Origin: Bacillus sp. EB01
GTDB taxonomy: Bacteria > Bacillota > Bacilli > Bacillales > Cytobacillaceae
NCBI RefSeq assembly: GCF_000613125.1
Contig: NZ_HG964497.1
Span: 3,412,153 to 3,476,152, forward strand
Length of the DNA: 64,000 bases
Reading direction: 5' to 3'
Shown: positions 54,506-64,000 of the stretch, in pieces
Layout: the number at the start of each line of letters is the position of its first letter
How positions within the stretch are numbered: the first letter of the stretch is position 1
Program-made: the position numbers and the translations under genes
Notes under the pieces: generated by a model
Database searches by the model: none
What the model was told of the DNA's origin: nothing
The model's input: the letters and a program-made list of their open reading frames with translations, nothing else

Positions 54506-55243
54506 ATGACTTTGATATTTGCTCATCGCGGATACAAGTCATTGTATTCGGAAAATACAATGACTGCTTTTATTGAAGCTGAAAAGGCTGGTGCTGAAGG
54601 GCTGGAGCTGGATGTTCAATTAACGAAAGATGGGGTTCCGGTCATTATACATGACGAAAAGGTAGACAGGACGACGGGAAATGCAGGTTTTGTAAAAGAT
54701 TTTACATATGCGGAAATCAAAAAGTTGAATGCCGATTTTAAAAAGATGTCCCCAAAAGGGTCTGAACCAATCCCAACACTTGAGGAAGTGCTGGAATGGC
54801 TAAAGGACACAAAACTTAACTGCAATATTGAATTTAAAAACGGGATATTTCCGTATGCTGGTATGGAAGAAAAGTCAATTAACCTTGTCAGGAAGTATGG
54901 GCTGGAAAAACGTGTGATTCTTTCTTCCTTTAATCATTACAGTGTTGTCCAGTGCTTAAGAATTGATCCTGAAATAGAAACAGCGCCACTTTTTGCGGAA
55001 CTTGTCTATAAACCATGGGTATATGCGAAAGCTTTAGGAGCCAAGGGCATTCATCCGAAATATATATATGCTTCTGACGACATTATTAGGGAATCAGAAT
55101 CTAATGGCGTTGCGGTAAGGCCTTATACAGTAAATCGGGAAAAGGACATGGAAAGGTTATATAAAGCTGGCTGTACGGCTCTTATAACCGATAATCCAGC
55201 GCTTGCACTCGAGATAAGAAACAAAAAAGGAAAGAGGCATTAA
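54506..55243 (+). CDS. Glycerophosphodiester phosphodiesterase (YqiK-like)
   Basis: 245 residues. GDPD barrel: IFAHRGYKSLYSENTMTAFIEA with the catalytic HR..ENT, GLELDVQLTKDGVPVIIHDEKVDRTT with the metal-binding Glu/Asp and second catalytic His, and NIEFKN. It has no signal peptide, so it probably acts in the cytoplasm on glycerophosphodiesters, releasing glycerol 3-phosphate. B. subtilis has yqiK at the same place downstream of spo0A. Start follows AGGGGGAATTGAA. Confidence 0.92.
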   Translation: MTLIFAHRGYKSLYSENTMTAFIEAEKAGAEGLELDVQLTKDGVPVIIHDEKVDRTTGNAGFVKDFTYAEIKKLNADFKKMSPKGSEPIPTLEEVLEWLKDTKLNCNIEFKNGIFPYAGMEEKSINLVRKYGLEKRVILSSFNHYSVVQCLRIDPEIETAPLFAELVYKPWVYAKALGAKGIHPKYIYASDDIIRESESNGVAVRPYTVNREKDMERLYKAGCTALITDNPALALEIRNKKGKRH

Positions 55244-55262
55244 AATTCTGCCCTTTCCTTTT
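55224..55262. terminator. Bidirectional terminator between the phosphodiesterase and DUF2627 genes
   Basis: AAAAGGAAAG.GGCA / TGCC.TTTCCTTTT stem shared by the two convergent gene ends; T-rich on both strands. Confidence 0.8.
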
Positions 55263-55497
55263 ATTTGTTTTTAAAGCGGTCCTGGACTTTATTGCGTTTT
55301 CGATCTCGATAAAGCACAAAGCCGGCCACAAAGCCAAGCCCTGTTACAAAGAGGATGAAACCAGTCAAGAATTGCAGCCATAGGAGCCCAAAGGGTTCCA
55401 ATAGTTTGCCAAAGAGCATATCCCGCATTAATTTTACTCCATAGGCTGCCAGAAACCCTGGGACCAACATAACAAGAAGAGCAGCCAAACGTTTCAT
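55261..55497 (-). CDS. DUF2627 family membrane protein
   Basis: 78 residues. Two membrane helices (LAALLVMLVPGFLAAYGVKL and LLWLQFLTGFILFVTGLGFVAGFVLY) and a basic C-terminus (RDRKRNKVQDRFKNK). The PGFLAAYGVKLMRDMLFG segment is the hallmark of this small bacillus family, normally found between yqiK and bkdR. Function unknown. Minus strand, convergent with the phosphodiesterase gene. Confidence 0.85.
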   Translation of the reverse strand: MKRLAALLVMLVPGFLAAYGVKLMRDMLFGKLLEPFGLLWLQFLTGFILFVTGLGFVAGFVLYRDRKRNKVQDRFKNK

Positions 55498-55672
55498 CTA
55501 TTCATTCCCCAATCAAAGTTATTCCTTAAAAAAATCATAAGCTAAGATAAAAATTTGTCAAGAAAGTTTAGAACCGTTAGAATTAATATGAAAAAGGTTG
55601 CAGGTTCATGGCGCTTACTCCATGAAATTGTTTGCGGAGTCAATCAAATTTCTGCAAAGGGAGGCATCAAGT

Positions 55673-57739
55673 TTGCCTAGTGTGATGATCATTGGTGCGG
55701 GTAAAGGCGGTACTGCGATACTTAAAATGCTTAAGGAAGCAGAAATCTTTGATGTGAAGGCTGTAATAGACAGGAACAAGGATGCCCCCGGCATACTGCT
55801 TGCAAAGAGTGAAGGTATTTCCACGGGAGTGGATTGGAAGCCATTTATGGCCGTAAATCATGATATCATTATTGAGGTTACAGGAGATCCTACCGTTTTT
55901 CCCGAATTAAAAAAGGCTGCATCCGATGCAATTCTGATACCGGGGAGCGTAGCATTCTTGATCGCTACCTTGATGGAATTAAAGGAAGATTTAATCGAGC
56001 GGCTAAAAAATGAGTCGTATAAACAGGAATTGATTTTTAGTTCCGCAAGCGATGGCATGATTGTCATTGACCAAAAAGGGATAATCACTCTTTTTAACAG
56101 CAGAGCATCAGAAATGGTAGGAGTCAGCAGAGAGCTTGCCCTAGGCAGCCACATCCATGAAATCATCCCTTCAAGCAGGCTGCCCCTGATTCTTAGCTCT
56201 AGAAGGATTGAGGCCAATCAGGAAATGGTCCTGGTTAATGGTGTGAAAATTATTACGACGAGGATCCCAATCATTGATGAACAAGGAATTCTTTTAGGTG
56301 CCTTTGCAGTATTTAAAGATATTTCTGAGGTACTCAGCCTTGCGGAAGAAATAACAAATCTCAAGGAAATACAAACAATGCTTGAAGCAATTATCCAATC
56401 CAGCGATGATGCTATTTCCGTTGTTGATGAAGAAGGAAGGGGCATTCTTGTAAATCCTGCTTATAACAGGATAACTGGACTGACGCGGGAGCAAGTGATT
56501 GGCAAGCCCGCCACTGCAGATATTTCCGAAGGGGAAAGCATGCATTTTAAGGTGCTTAAAACAAGGCGTGCGGTCCGTGGTGTTCCGATGAGGGTTGGCC
56601 CAAACAAGAAGGAAGTAATTGTCAATGTAGCACCAATTATTGTTGAAGGAAAATTAAAAGGCAGTGTTGGCGTTATTCACGACATGTCGGAAATCCAGAC
56701 ACTGAACCGTGAGCTTTCACGTGCCAGGCAGATTATCCGGACACTTGAGGCAAAATATTCTTTTGATGACATTATCGGAAAATCAGAGGAAATGCTCCTT
56801 GCCACCGAACAGGCGAAACTGGCGGCAAAAACACCAGCGACCGTTCTTCTTAGGGGAGAATCCGGTACTGGTAAAGAGTTGTTTGCCCACGCAATACATA
56901 ATGCAAGCGATAGGAAGTTCAATAAGTTTATTCGGGTCAATTGTGCAGCGTTGTCCGAAACGCTTTTGGAGAGCGAGTTGTTCGGCTATGAGGAGGGTGC
57001 TTTTTCCGGGGCAAAAAGAGGCGGAAGGCGTGGCTTGTTTGAAGAGGCGAATAACGGAAGCATTTTCCTGGATGAAATAGGCGAATTATCGGCTAATACC
57101 CAGGCGAAATTATTAAGGGTGCTTCAGGAAAGGGAAATTATCCGGGTAGGCGGCACCAAAGCCATTCCAATTAATGTCCGGATCATCGCGGCAACGAATG
57201 TCAATCTAGAAAAAGGGATTGCAAGCAGTACGTTTAGAGAAGACCTTTACTATAGAATCAATCGTCTTCCTATCCAAATCCCTCCGCTTAGGAATCGGCT
57301 GGAGGAAGTGCCGTTGTTATGCGAGAGGCTCATCCAAAAAATCAATCAGGATTATGGCCGCAATGTTGAGGGTGTAACAGAGGCGGCAATGCTTCATTTA
57401 ATGGAATATGATTGGCCGGGGAATGTTAGAGAGCTGGAGAATATACTGGGCAGGGCAATTATTTTCATGGGATACAATGAAACGATTATTGATGTTAATC
57501 ATCTTCCAGACCTTAAGAAACGTACCTCTTCAAGCAGGGTTGCCTTACCAGGACTATCAGCTACTGAATCAATGCCTCTTGCAGAGATGGTTGAAAAATA
57601 TGAAGCTGCAATCATTAGCCGGACTCTTGCACAGACAAATGGAAATAAGACAAAAACGGCCAAGCTTTTGGGGCTGTCAATTAGGAATCTGTATTATAAG
57701 CTTGAAAAGTATAACCTTGAAAATACGAGCATGCAATAA
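55673..57739 (+). CDS. bkdR: Sigma-54-dependent regulator BkdR of branched-chain keto acid catabolism
   Basis: 688 residues from a TTG at 55673 ([20 protein letters not shown]), chosen for AAAGGGAGG eight bases upstream and for the expected length (about 692 in B. subtilis). The frame is open 25 codons further up. An N-terminal nucleotide-fold domain (GAGKGGTA), two PAS domains (about 140-260 and 265-375), an AAA+ domain with [17 protein letters not shown] and [11 protein letters not shown], and a Fis-type helix-turn-helix ([20 protein letters not shown]). The sigma-54 contact loop reads GAFSGA rather than GAFTGA. It activates the sigma-54 promoter just downstream. Confidence 0.95.
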   Translation: MPSVMIIGAGKGGTAILKMLKEAEIFDVKAVIDRNKDAPGILLAKSEGISTGVDWKPFMAVNHDIIIEVTGDPTVFPELKKAASDAILIPGSVAFLIATLMELKEDLIERLKNESYKQELIFSSASDGMIVIDQKGIITLFNSRASEMVGVSRELALGSHIHEIIPSSRLPLILSSRRIEANQEMVLVNGVKIITTRIPIIDEQGILLGAFAVFKDISEVLSLAEEITNLKEIQTMLEAIIQSSDDAISVVDEEGRGILVNPAYNRITGLTREQVIGKPATADISEGESMHFKVLKTRRAVRGVPMRVGPNKKEVIVNVAPIIVEGKLKGSVGVIHDMSEIQTLNRELSRARQIIRTLEAKYSFDDIIGKSEEMLLATEQAKLAAKTPATVLLRGESGTGKELFAHAIHNASDRKFNKFIRVNCAALSETLLESELFGYEEGAFSGAKRGGRRGLFEEANNGSIFLDEIGELSANTQAKLLRVLQEREIIRVGGTKAIPINVRIIAATNVNLEKGIASSTFREDLYYRINRLPIQIPPLRNRLEEVPLLCERLIQKINQDYGRNVEGVTEAAMLHLMEYDWPGNVRELENILGRAIIFMGYNETIIDVNHLPDLKKRTSSSRVALPGLSATESMPLAEMVEKYEAAIISRTLAQTNGNKTKTAKLLGLSIRNLYYKLEKYNLENTSMQ

Positions 57740-57816
57740 TTTGCATGGTCTGCAATTTAATTCGTAAAAATAACGTTTTTTATTTTTCTATCATTATAAA
57801 AAGCAGGAGTTTCGTT

Positions 57817-57836
57817 TTGGCACGGTTCTTGCATTT
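57817..57836 (+). promoter_or_regulatory. Sigma-54 (SigL) -24/-12 promoter of the bkd operon
   Basis: TTGGCACGGTTCTTGCATTT matches the -24/-12 consensus TGGCAC-N5-TTGCA exactly, about 45-65 bases upstream of ptb and right after bkdR, as in B. subtilis. Confidence 0.95.
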
Positions 57837-57880
57837 TTGTTTTTCGGGGGAATAACCCTGGCAAAGGGGATGATTGCAAA

Positions 57881-58792
57881 GTGTTTCTTGATGCTCTTCT
57901 AGAAAGATCAGTGCAAGGTACGAAAAGAACAGTGGCAGTTGCCGCGGCAGCCGACGAAGAGGTTCTCGAATCAGTTGCTGAAGCCATCCGCCATGGAATG
58001 GCTAAGTTTATCCTGTTCGGTAATAGCGAGCATATAGAAACCATTCTTGAACAAATCCAGCCTGGACTTGCAAGGAATACTTCCATTATCATAAGGGACG
58101 TTCAGGAAATAAATGAATCGGCAATTGAAGCAGTAAAAGCAGTCAGTTCAGGAACAGCACAAGTCTTGATGAAGGGCGATATTCAAACTTCATTGATATT
58201 AAGAGCTGTTTTAAATAAGGAGTATGGGCTTAGATCAACCGGTATCTTGTCCCACACCGCAGCATTTAATATTCCTGGATTCGAAAGGCCGATTTTTGTA
58301 ACAGACGCCGCGATGAATATAGCTCCCAATCTGGAGGAAAAAGCGAAAATTATCCAGAATGCGGTTGCGCTTGCGACTGCTTCAGGAATTAAATATCCAA
58401 AAGTTGCTCCAGTTTGTGCTGTTGAAATCGTTAACCCTTCCATGCAGGCTACACTTGATGCTGCAGAGCTTGCTGCAATGAATCAAAAAGGCGTAATAGA
58501 GGGCTGTATTATTGAAGGTCCCCTGGCACTTGATAATGCAATTTCACCCCTTGCTGCCGAACACAAGGGCATCATAGGGGATGTGGCTGGAAGAGCAGAT
58601 ATTTTACTCATGCCTTCGATTGAGGCAGGTAATATCCTGTATAAATCTCTTGTTTATTTTGCCAATGCAAAAGTCGGTGGTGTCGTATGTGGGGCCAAGG
58701 CCCCAATTGTCCTCACTTCACGCTCCGATTCTTCGGAAAGCAAGCTTTATTCACTTGCTTTGGCGCTATGCTCGTCTTCAAGTGCAATTTGA
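57881..58792 (+). CDS. ptb: Phosphate butyryltransferase
   Basis: 303 residues, GTG start about ten bases after AAAGGGGA. PTA/PTB family blocks: [67 protein letters not shown] and [27 protein letters not shown]. It converts branched acyl-CoA to acyl phosphate, which Buk then uses to make ATP. First gene of the sigma-54-driven operon. Confidence 0.95.
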   Translation: MFLDALLERSVQGTKRTVAVAAAADEEVLESVAEAIRHGMAKFILFGNSEHIETILEQIQPGLARNTSIIIRDVQEINESAIEAVKAVSSGTAQVLMKGDIQTSLILRAVLNKEYGLRSTGILSHTAAFNIPGFERPIFVTDAAMNIAPNLEEKAKIIQNAVALATASGIKYPKVAPVCAVEIVNPSMQATLDAAELAAMNQKGVIEGCIIEGPLALDNAISPLAAEHKGIIGDVAGRADILLMPSIEAGNILYKSLVYFANAKVGGVVCGAKAPIVLTSRSDSSESKLYSLALALCSSSSAI

Positions 58793-58812
58793 AATTAGAG
58801 GAGGAACAACAA

Positions 58813-59907
58813 ATGGAAATCTTCAAGTATATGGAAAAGTATGATTATGAGCAATTGGTATTCTGTCAGGACAAGCAATCCGGTTTAAAGGCAATCATTG
58901 CCATTCATGATACAACGTTAGGACCAGCACTTGGCGGAACCAGGATGTGGACATACGACTCCGAGGAAGCAGCTATTGAAGACGCACTAAGGCTTGCACG
59001 TGGAATGACCTACAAAAATGCTGCAGCCGGCCTGAATCTCGGCGGGGGAAAAACAGTTATTATCGGTGACCCGCGCAAGGATAAAAATGAAGAAATGTTC
59101 CGTGCATTTGGCCGGTATATTCAAGGTTTGAACGGAAGATACATCACCGCGGAAGATGTAGGCACAACAGTTGCAGACATGGATTTGATTCATGAGGAAA
59201 CCGACTATGTGACAGGAATTTCTCCAGCGTTCGGCTCATCCGGCAATCCATCACCGGTTACAGCCTATGGCGTATATAGGGGAATGAAAGCTGCAGCAAA
59301 AGAAGCGTTTGGTTCCGACTCGCTTGAGGGCAAAACAATTGCGATTCAAGGTGTGGGGAATGTAGCCTATAACCTGTGCAAGCATCTTCATGAAGAAGGA
59401 GCCAATCTGATTGTTACTGACATCAATAAGGAAGCTGTTCAGCGGGCAGTTGAAGAATTTGGTGCCAAAGCAGTTGATCCTGACGAAATTTATAGTGTTG
59501 AATGCGATATTTACGCACCTTGCGCACTAGGGGCAGTCATCAATGATGATACAATTCCTCAGCTTCGCGCCAAAGTCATTGCAGGAGCCGCAAACAACCA
59601 GCTGAAGGATACCCGCCACGGGGATACCATTCATGAGATGGGTATTGTCTACGCGCCAGACTATGTCATTAATGCTGGCGGTGTCATTAACGTAGCTGAT
59701 GAGCTTCACGGCTATAACAGGGAGCGCGCTATGAAGAGGGTCGAGCAAATCTATACCAATATTGAGAAGGTAATGGAAATAAGCAAACGCGATGGTATAC
59801 CAACTTATGTATCAGCAGACCGTATGGTCGAAGAACGGATCAGTAAACTTCGCAATTCAAGAAATCAATTTTTGCAAAATGGCCACCATATTCTGAGCAG
59901 ACGATAA
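58813..59907 (+). CDS. bcd: Leucine (branched-chain amino acid) dehydrogenase
   Basis: 364 residues from the ATG at 58813 ([20 protein letters not shown]), with GAGGAGG upstream, the exact B. subtilis length. Catalytic lysine region [20 protein letters not shown] near the N-terminus and the NAD Rossmann motif [17 protein letters not shown]. It deaminates leucine, isoleucine and valine to the 2-oxo acids used by the Bkd complex. Confidence 0.97.
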   Translation: MEIFKYMEKYDYEQLVFCQDKQSGLKAIIAIHDTTLGPALGGTRMWTYDSEEAAIEDALRLARGMTYKNAAAGLNLGGGKTVIIGDPRKDKNEEMFRAFGRYIQGLNGRYITAEDVGTTVADMDLIHEETDYVTGISPAFGSSGNPSPVTAYGVYRGMKAAAKEAFGSDSLEGKTIAIQGVGNVAYNLCKHLHEEGANLIVTDINKEAVQRAVEEFGAKAVDPDEIYSVECDIYAPCALGAVINDDTIPQLRAKVIAGAANNQLKDTRHGDTIHEMGIVYAPDYVINAGGVINVADELHGYNRERAMKRVEQIYTNIEKVMEISKRDGIPTYVSADRMVEERISKLRNSRNQFLQNGHHILSRR

Positions 59908-59940
59908 TCAATAATATTACGTCAAAAATTGGCCACGCTT

Positions 59941-59975
59941 AGCCGCATGTGCTTTATTGGCATGCGGCTTTACCT
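59941..59975 (+). terminator. Stem-loop between bcd and buk, weak terminator or attenuator
   Basis: AGCCGCATG / CATGCGGCT perfect 9-bp stem, 11-base loop, followed by TTTACCTT. Because buk belongs to the same operon this may only reduce read-through. Confidence 0.6.
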
Positions 59976-60052
59976 TAAATGCAGGGTTTGCCCATTGGGG
60001 AATATGAACTGAGGGTGACCGGCCATAACATCAGTTTTTTTGGAGGTCTTGT

Positions 60053-61150
60053 ATGAAGCAAAGCAAAAACTATCGCATCCTCGTCATTAATCCCGGCTCT
60101 ACCTCAACAAAAATCGGCATCTATGACAACGAGCGTCCGGTAATGGAAAAGACAATCCGACATGAATCTGAGGATATTGCTTCTTATGAGAGCATCATTG
60201 ACCAATACGAATTCCGTAAACAGACTATTTTGGAAACACTCCATGAAGAAGGTATCAATATCTCAAAGCTGAGTGCTGTATGCGGAAGGGGAGGGCTGCT
60301 CCGCCCTATCGAAGGTGGTACATATTCAGTAAACGGGACAATGCTTGCCGATCTTCGAGCAGGATATGCAGGGCAGCATGCATCCAATCTGGGAGGCATT
60401 CTTGCTTATGAGATTGCATCTGGTTTAAACATCCCGGCCTATATTGTTGACCCTGTCGTTGTAGACGAGTTACAGGATATTGCCAGAATTTCGGGTGTGT
60501 CATTAATTCAGCGTAAAAGCATTTTTCATGCACTCAATCAAAAAGCGGTGGCAAGAAGAGTCGCAAGGGATCTAGGCAAGAGCTATGAAAGCTTGAATTT
60601 GATTGTGACACATATGGGCGGCGGCATTACTGTGGGCGTCCATAAAGGCGGCCGGGTTATTGATGTAAATAACGGCCTTCATGGTGAAGGTCCATTTAGT
60701 CCAGAACGGGCAGGTACTGTTCCTGTCGGCGATCTCGTCAGCCTTTGCTTTTCCGGCGAGTACTACCGTGATGAAGTTATGAAAAAACTAGTCGGACAGG
60801 GTGGTCTTTTCAGCTATCTCGGCACGAGTGACGCAGTAAAAGTAGAGAAAATGATAGAAAAAGGTGACGAAAAGGCAAGGCTGGTATATGAAGCTATGGC
60901 CTATCAGGTTGCCAAGGAAATTGGTTCCGCAAGTGCAGTACTTGCCGGAAAAGTGGATGCTATCATTCTTACTGGCGGGCTTGCTTATGGCAAGGAATTC
61001 GTCAAATTGATCACAGACCGGATTGACTGGATTTCCGATTGTTTCATCCACCCCGGCGAAAATGAGCTGCAGGCATTGGCTGAAGGTGCGCTTCGCGTGC
61101 TTCGCGGTGAGGAAAGTGTGAAGGAATATCCAAATAAAATCCGCTATTAA
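60053..61150 (+). CDS. buk: Butyrate kinase
   Basis: 365 residues. Acetate/butyrate kinase fold: [16 protein letters not shown] phosphate loop at the start, [40 protein letters not shown] in the middle, and [17 protein letters not shown] near the end. It makes ATP from the branched-chain acyl phosphates produced by Ptb. TGGAGGTCTTGT precedes the ATG. Confidence 0.96.
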   Translation: MKQSKNYRILVINPGSTSTKIGIYDNERPVMEKTIRHESEDIASYESIIDQYEFRKQTILETLHEEGINISKLSAVCGRGGLLRPIEGGTYSVNGTMLADLRAGYAGQHASNLGGILAYEIASGLNIPAYIVDPVVVDELQDIARISGVSLIQRKSIFHALNQKAVARRVARDLGKSYESLNLIVTHMGGGITVGVHKGGRVIDVNNGLHGEGPFSPERAGTVPVGDLVSLCFSGEYYRDEVMKKLVGQGGLFSYLGTSDAVKVEKMIEKGDEKARLVYEAMAYQVAKEIGSASAVLAGKVDAIILTGGLAYGKEFVKLITDRIDWISDCFIHPGENELQALAEGALRVLRGEESVKEYPNKIRY

Positions 61151-61168
61151 ATAGCAGGAGGATAAAGC

Positions 61169-62590
61169 ATGGCTCAGGAATATGATTTGGTCATTTTGGG
61201 CGGAGGAACAGGCGGTTATGTGGCCGCAATCCGCGCCTCTCAGTTAGGCTTGAAAACTGCAATTGTCGAGAAGGGGAAGCTTGGGGGAACTTGCCTTCAT
61301 AACGGATGTATCCCTTCCAAGGCATTGCTAAGAAGCGCCGAAGTTTATGTTACAGCTAAAAAGAGCGAGGAGTATGGCATTATTGCGCCAGATGTCACTT
61401 TTGATTTTGGGAAGGTTCAGGAGAGAAAAAATCAGATTGTCTCCCAACTGCATAAAGGTGTCCAACACCTAATGAAACAGGGGAAAATCGATGTTTTTGA
61501 AGGGACCGGCCGAATTCTTGGGCCATCCATTTTCTCGCCGATGCCTGGTACAATTTCCGTTGAAATGAATGATGGCACCGAGAACGAAATGCTCATTCCC
61601 AAAAATGTCATTGTTGCAACTGGCTCCAGGCCCCGTTCACTGCCGGGCCTGGACATTGACGGTACATATGTCCTCTCTTCGGATGAGGCACTGAGACTTG
61701 AAGCCTTGCCGCAATCAATTGTGATTGTAGGCGGGGGAGTTATTGGGATTGAATGGGCATCAATGCTATCCGATTTTGGCGTTGAGATAACCGTCCTTGA
61801 GTATGCTCCGAGGATTATACCAACCGAGGATCACGAAATCTCAAAGGAAATGCAGCGGCTTTTGAAAAAGCGCGGCGTAAAAATTGTAACAAGTGCAAAA
61901 GTCCTTCCTGAGACTCTAACTATAGAAGAGGGTGTCTCTATTTCTGCTGAAGTCAAAGGCCAGCTCAAGGAATATAAGGCAGAAAAAATCCTTGTATCAG
62001 TAGGCAGGCAAGCCAATGTCGAAGGAATCGGCATCGAGAATACTGATATTCAGATAGAAAAAGGGTTCGTTGCAACAAACGAATATTATCAAACAAAAGA
62101 ATCCCACATATATGCAATTGGCGATGTAATTGGCGGTTTGCAGCTTGCACATGTTGCTTCTCACGAGGGCATTACTGCAGTTGAACATATTGCTGGAAAC
62201 CATCCAAACCCAATTGATTACACGCTTATTTCCAAATGTATTTACAGCCATCCTGAAGCTGCGAGCGTTGGATTGACCGAAGATGAGGCAAGAGAAAAAG
62301 GCTACAATGTCAAGACTGGAAAGTTCTCCTTCAGGGCAATAGGCAAAGCGCTTGTGTTTGGAGAATCAGATGGGTTTGTTAAAATCATTGCTGACGCAGA
62401 CACAGATGATTTGCTTGGTGTCCATATGATCGGACCACACGTAACAGACATGATTTCCGAAGCCGGGCTTGCAAAAGTGCTGGATGCAACTCCTTGGGAA
62501 ATTGCCCATACGATTCATCCGCATCCAACATTGTCAGAGGCTATAGGGGAAGCCGCGCTGGCAGTCGATGGCATGGCGATTCACTCTTAA
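61169..62590 (+). CDS. lpdV: Dihydrolipoyl dehydrogenase of the branched-chain keto acid complex (E3)
   Basis: 473 residues. FAD motif VILGGGTGGYVAAIRASQLG, redox disulfide GGTCLHNGCIPSKALL, NAD motif IVIVGGGVIGIEWASMLSDFG, and the C-terminal dimer-interface HTIHPHPTLSEAIGEAA with the active His-Glu. It reoxidises the lipoamide of the Bkd E2 component. Start follows GGAGGATAAAGC, 18 bases after buk. Confidence 0.96.
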   Translation: MAQEYDLVILGGGTGGYVAAIRASQLGLKTAIVEKGKLGGTCLHNGCIPSKALLRSAEVYVTAKKSEEYGIIAPDVTFDFGKVQERKNQIVSQLHKGVQHLMKQGKIDVFEGTGRILGPSIFSPMPGTISVEMNDGTENEMLIPKNVIVATGSRPRSLPGLDIDGTYVLSSDEALRLEALPQSIVIVGGGVIGIEWASMLSDFGVEITVLEYAPRIIPTEDHEISKEMQRLLKKRGVKIVTSAKVLPETLTIEEGVSISAEVKGQLKEYKAEKILVSVGRQANVEGIGIENTDIQIEKGFVATNEYYQTKESHIYAIGDVIGGLQLAHVASHEGITAVEHIAGNHPNPIDYTLISKCIYSHPEAASVGLTEDEAREKGYNVKTGKFSFRAIGKALVFGESDGFVKIIADADTDDLLGVHMIGPHVTDMISEAGLAKVLDATPWEIAHTIHPHPTLSEAIGEAALAVDGMAIHS

Positions 62591-62651
62591 AGAACTGACT
62601 TTAGCTTCTAAACGAATAAATCAATACGAACACATGGGAGGTACTTGATAT

Positions 62652-63659
62652 ATGGTTGAAAACCGCCACCACGCTTTGGGCCTGAGCGATGAAAAGGTTC
62701 TTGAAATGTATGAAACAATGCTTCTTTCCCGGCGTCTGGATGAACGGATGTGGCTTTTAAACCGTTCCGGAAAGATTCCCTTCGTCATTTCATGCCAGGG
62801 ACAGGAAGCTGCACAAATCGGGGCAGCATTTGCACTCGATAAGGAAAAAGACTATGTCCTTCCATATTACAGGGATTTAGGAGTTGTTTTGACTTTTGGA
62901 ATGACACCAAGGGAATTGATGTTATCTGCCTTTGCAAAAGCAGAAGATCCAAACTCCGGAGGCCGTCAGATGCCAAGCCACTTTGGCCAAAAGAAAAATC
63001 GGATTGTTACAGGTTCATCACCTGTAACAACACAAGTCCCACATGCAGTCGGGATTGCTCTGGCCGGAAAAATGGAAGGGAAAGATCTTGTTGCGTTTGT
63101 CACGTTTGGTGAAGGCTCATCAAACCAGGGTGATTTCCACGAAGGCGCCAACTTTGCCGGAGTTCATAAATTGCCTGTCATTTTAATGTGCGAAAACAAC
63201 AAGTACGCTATTTCTGTTCCAATTGAAAAGCAGCTTGCCTGTGAGAATGTGTCAGACAGGGCAATTGGCTATGGAATGCCTGGCTATACGATAGATGGGA
63301 ATGACCCGCTTGAAGTCTATAGGGTTGTCAAGGAAGCAGCCGACCGCGGTCGGCGCGGAGAAGGTCCGACACTTGTTGAAACGATTTCCTATAGACTTAC
63401 TCCACATTCTTCCGATGATGATGACAGGGCTTACCGCGCACCGGATGAAGTTGCCGAAGCAAAGACTAAGGATCCGATTATTACATTTGGCGCTTATTTA
63501 AAGGAAACGGGCGTTATGGATGATGAATTGGAGAAGAAAATCAATGAGCGCGTCATGAAGCAGGTCAACGAAGCAACAGAGTATGCAGAGAATGCTCCTT
63601 ATGCAAAGCCTGAGGACGCCCTCAACTATGTCTACGCTGATGACAAGGGGGATGCATAA
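62652..63659 (+). CDS. bkdAA: 2-oxoisovalerate dehydrogenase E1 alpha subunit
   Basis: 335 residues. TPP-binding region VTFGEGSSNQGDFHEGANFAGVHKLPVILMCENNKYAIS, plus LPYYRDLGVVLTFGMTPRELM and the phosphorylation-loop-like ETISYRLTPHSSDDDDRAYR. With BkdAB it decarboxylates branched 2-oxo acids and acylates lipoyl-E2, giving starter units for branched fatty acids. ATGGGAGG lies upstream. Its stop overlaps the bkdAB start (TAATG). Confidence 0.96.
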   Translation: MVENRHHALGLSDEKVLEMYETMLLSRRLDERMWLLNRSGKIPFVISCQGQEAAQIGAAFALDKEKDYVLPYYRDLGVVLTFGMTPRELMLSAFAKAEDPNSGGRQMPSHFGQKKNRIVTGSSPVTTQVPHAVGIALAGKMEGKDLVAFVTFGEGSSNQGDFHEGANFAGVHKLPVILMCENNKYAISVPIEKQLACENVSDRAIGYGMPGYTIDGNDPLEVYRVVKEAADRGRRGEGPTLVETISYRLTPHSSDDDDRAYRAPDEVAEAKTKDPIITFGAYLKETGVMDDELEKKINERVMKQVNEATEYAENAPYAKPEDALNYVYADDKGDA

Positions 63660-64000
63660 TGGCTGTTATTTCTTATATTGATGCTGTAACAATGGCAATC
63701 CGTGAAGAGATGGAGAGAGACTCTAAAGTTTTTGTCCTTGGTGAGGATGTTGGCCGCAAAGGCGGGGTTTTTAAAGCAACCGTTGGGCTGTACGATAAGT
63801 TTGGGGAAGAACGTGTGATTGACACCCCGCTTGCTGAATCTGCGATTGCCGGTGTCGGAATTGGAGCTGCCATGTATGGCATGAGGCCAATTGCTGAAAT
63901 GCAATTCGCCGATTTCATCATGCCAGCAGTCAACCAGATTATTTCCGAAGCAGCGCGCATCCGCTATCGCTCCAATAATGACTGGAACTGCCCGATCGTT
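63659..64000 (+). CDS. bkdAB: 2-oxoisovalerate dehydrogenase E1 beta subunit, 3' end missing
   Basis: The first 114 codons are present, from the ATG at 63659 (MAVISYIDAVTMAIREEMER). FVLGEDVGRKGGVFKATVGL, IDTPLAESAIAGVGIGAAMYGMRPIAEMQFADF and ISEAARIRYRSN are E1 beta signatures. It continues past the end of the window. It overlaps bkdAA by one base, so translation is coupled. In the complete operon the E2 gene (bkdB) would follow. Confidence 0.96.
   Translation, partial: MAVISYIDAVTMAIREEMERDSKVFVLGEDVGRKGGVFKATVGLYDKFGEERVIDTPLAESAIAGVGIGAAMYGMRPIAEMQFADFIMPAVNQIISEAARIRYRSNNDWNCPIV

Noticed and set aside
1-64000. tRNA or rRNA genes
   Set aside because: No cloverleaf-like runs with CCA ends or conserved rRNA segments were noticed by eye; a tRNAscan run would settle this.

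Overview
The window comes from an endospore-forming member of the Bacillaceae (Bacillus sensu lato; the repeats and gene content suggest a Mesobacillus/Neobacillus-like relative rather than B. subtilis itself). Gene order follows the B. subtilis gcvT-yqhL-lipM-yqhOPQRST-efp-spoIIIA-accBC-nusB-folD-xseAB-ispA-dxs-yqxC-ahrC-recN-spoIVB-spo0A-bkd chromosome segment, with clear Gram-positive ribosome binding sites, many TTG/GTG starts and strong hairpin+T terminators. Base composition is moderate by eye, with one distinctly AT-rich patch (about 7.7-10.9 kb).

Layout. 1-3.7 kb: 3' part of gcvT, then gcvPA and gcvPB (glycine cleavage). 3.8-5.3 kb: a membrane rhodanese and lipM (octanoyl transfer, which supplies lipoate to GcvH and to the Bkd complex at the far end of the window). 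5.4-10.5 kb: an inserted block holding a B12-dependent class II ribonucleotide reductase gene (nrdJ) preceded by two NrdR boxes and broken by three group I introns, followed by a free-standing HNH endonuclease gene. 11-17.6 kb: splB, yqhO, yqhP, yqhQ, yqhR, aroQ, an M24 Xaa-Pro peptidase and efp. 17.7-32.5 kb: a second block absent from the B. subtilis order: NUDIX and HAD proteins, a small membrane protein, an orphan NarL/LuxR response regulator with a structured leader, a diheme cytochrome c, a MITE-like repeat, a frameshifted acetyltransferase, a complete system I (Ccm) cytochrome c maturation operon, and a SIMPL-domain protein. 32.6-38 kb: spoIIIAA-AH with a sigma-E promoter and a repeat insertion between AD and AE. 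38.3-48.2 kb: accB-accC-yqhY-nusB-folD-xseA-xseB-ispA-dxs-tlyA. 49.1-54.4 kb: argR/ahrC, recN, spoIVB, spo0A. 54.5-64 kb: glycerophosphodiesterase, a DUF2627 protein, and the bkdR-ptb-bcd-buk-lpdV-bkdAA-bkdAB branched-chain keto acid locus with a textbook sigma-54 promoter.

The most striking items are: (i) nrdJ with three group I introns at phase-0 sites in conserved active-site motifs, a mosaic 3' half with different codon use, and an adjacent HNH gene that could mobilise the introns; (ii) a Ccm system I operon in a Bacillaceae genome, with a CxxxY-type CcmE and two look-alike membrane-anchored proteins of unknown function; (iii) a four-to-five-copy 52-bp tandem hairpin array upstream of the spo0A promoter; (iv) a leader hairpin that covers the ribosome binding site of the orphan response regulator; (v) two families of interspersed repeats, one of them inside the spoIIIA operon; and (vi) an apparent ATT start codon for spoIIIAD.

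All product names come from reading translated motifs and from remembered family features and gene order. No database search or computation was run.
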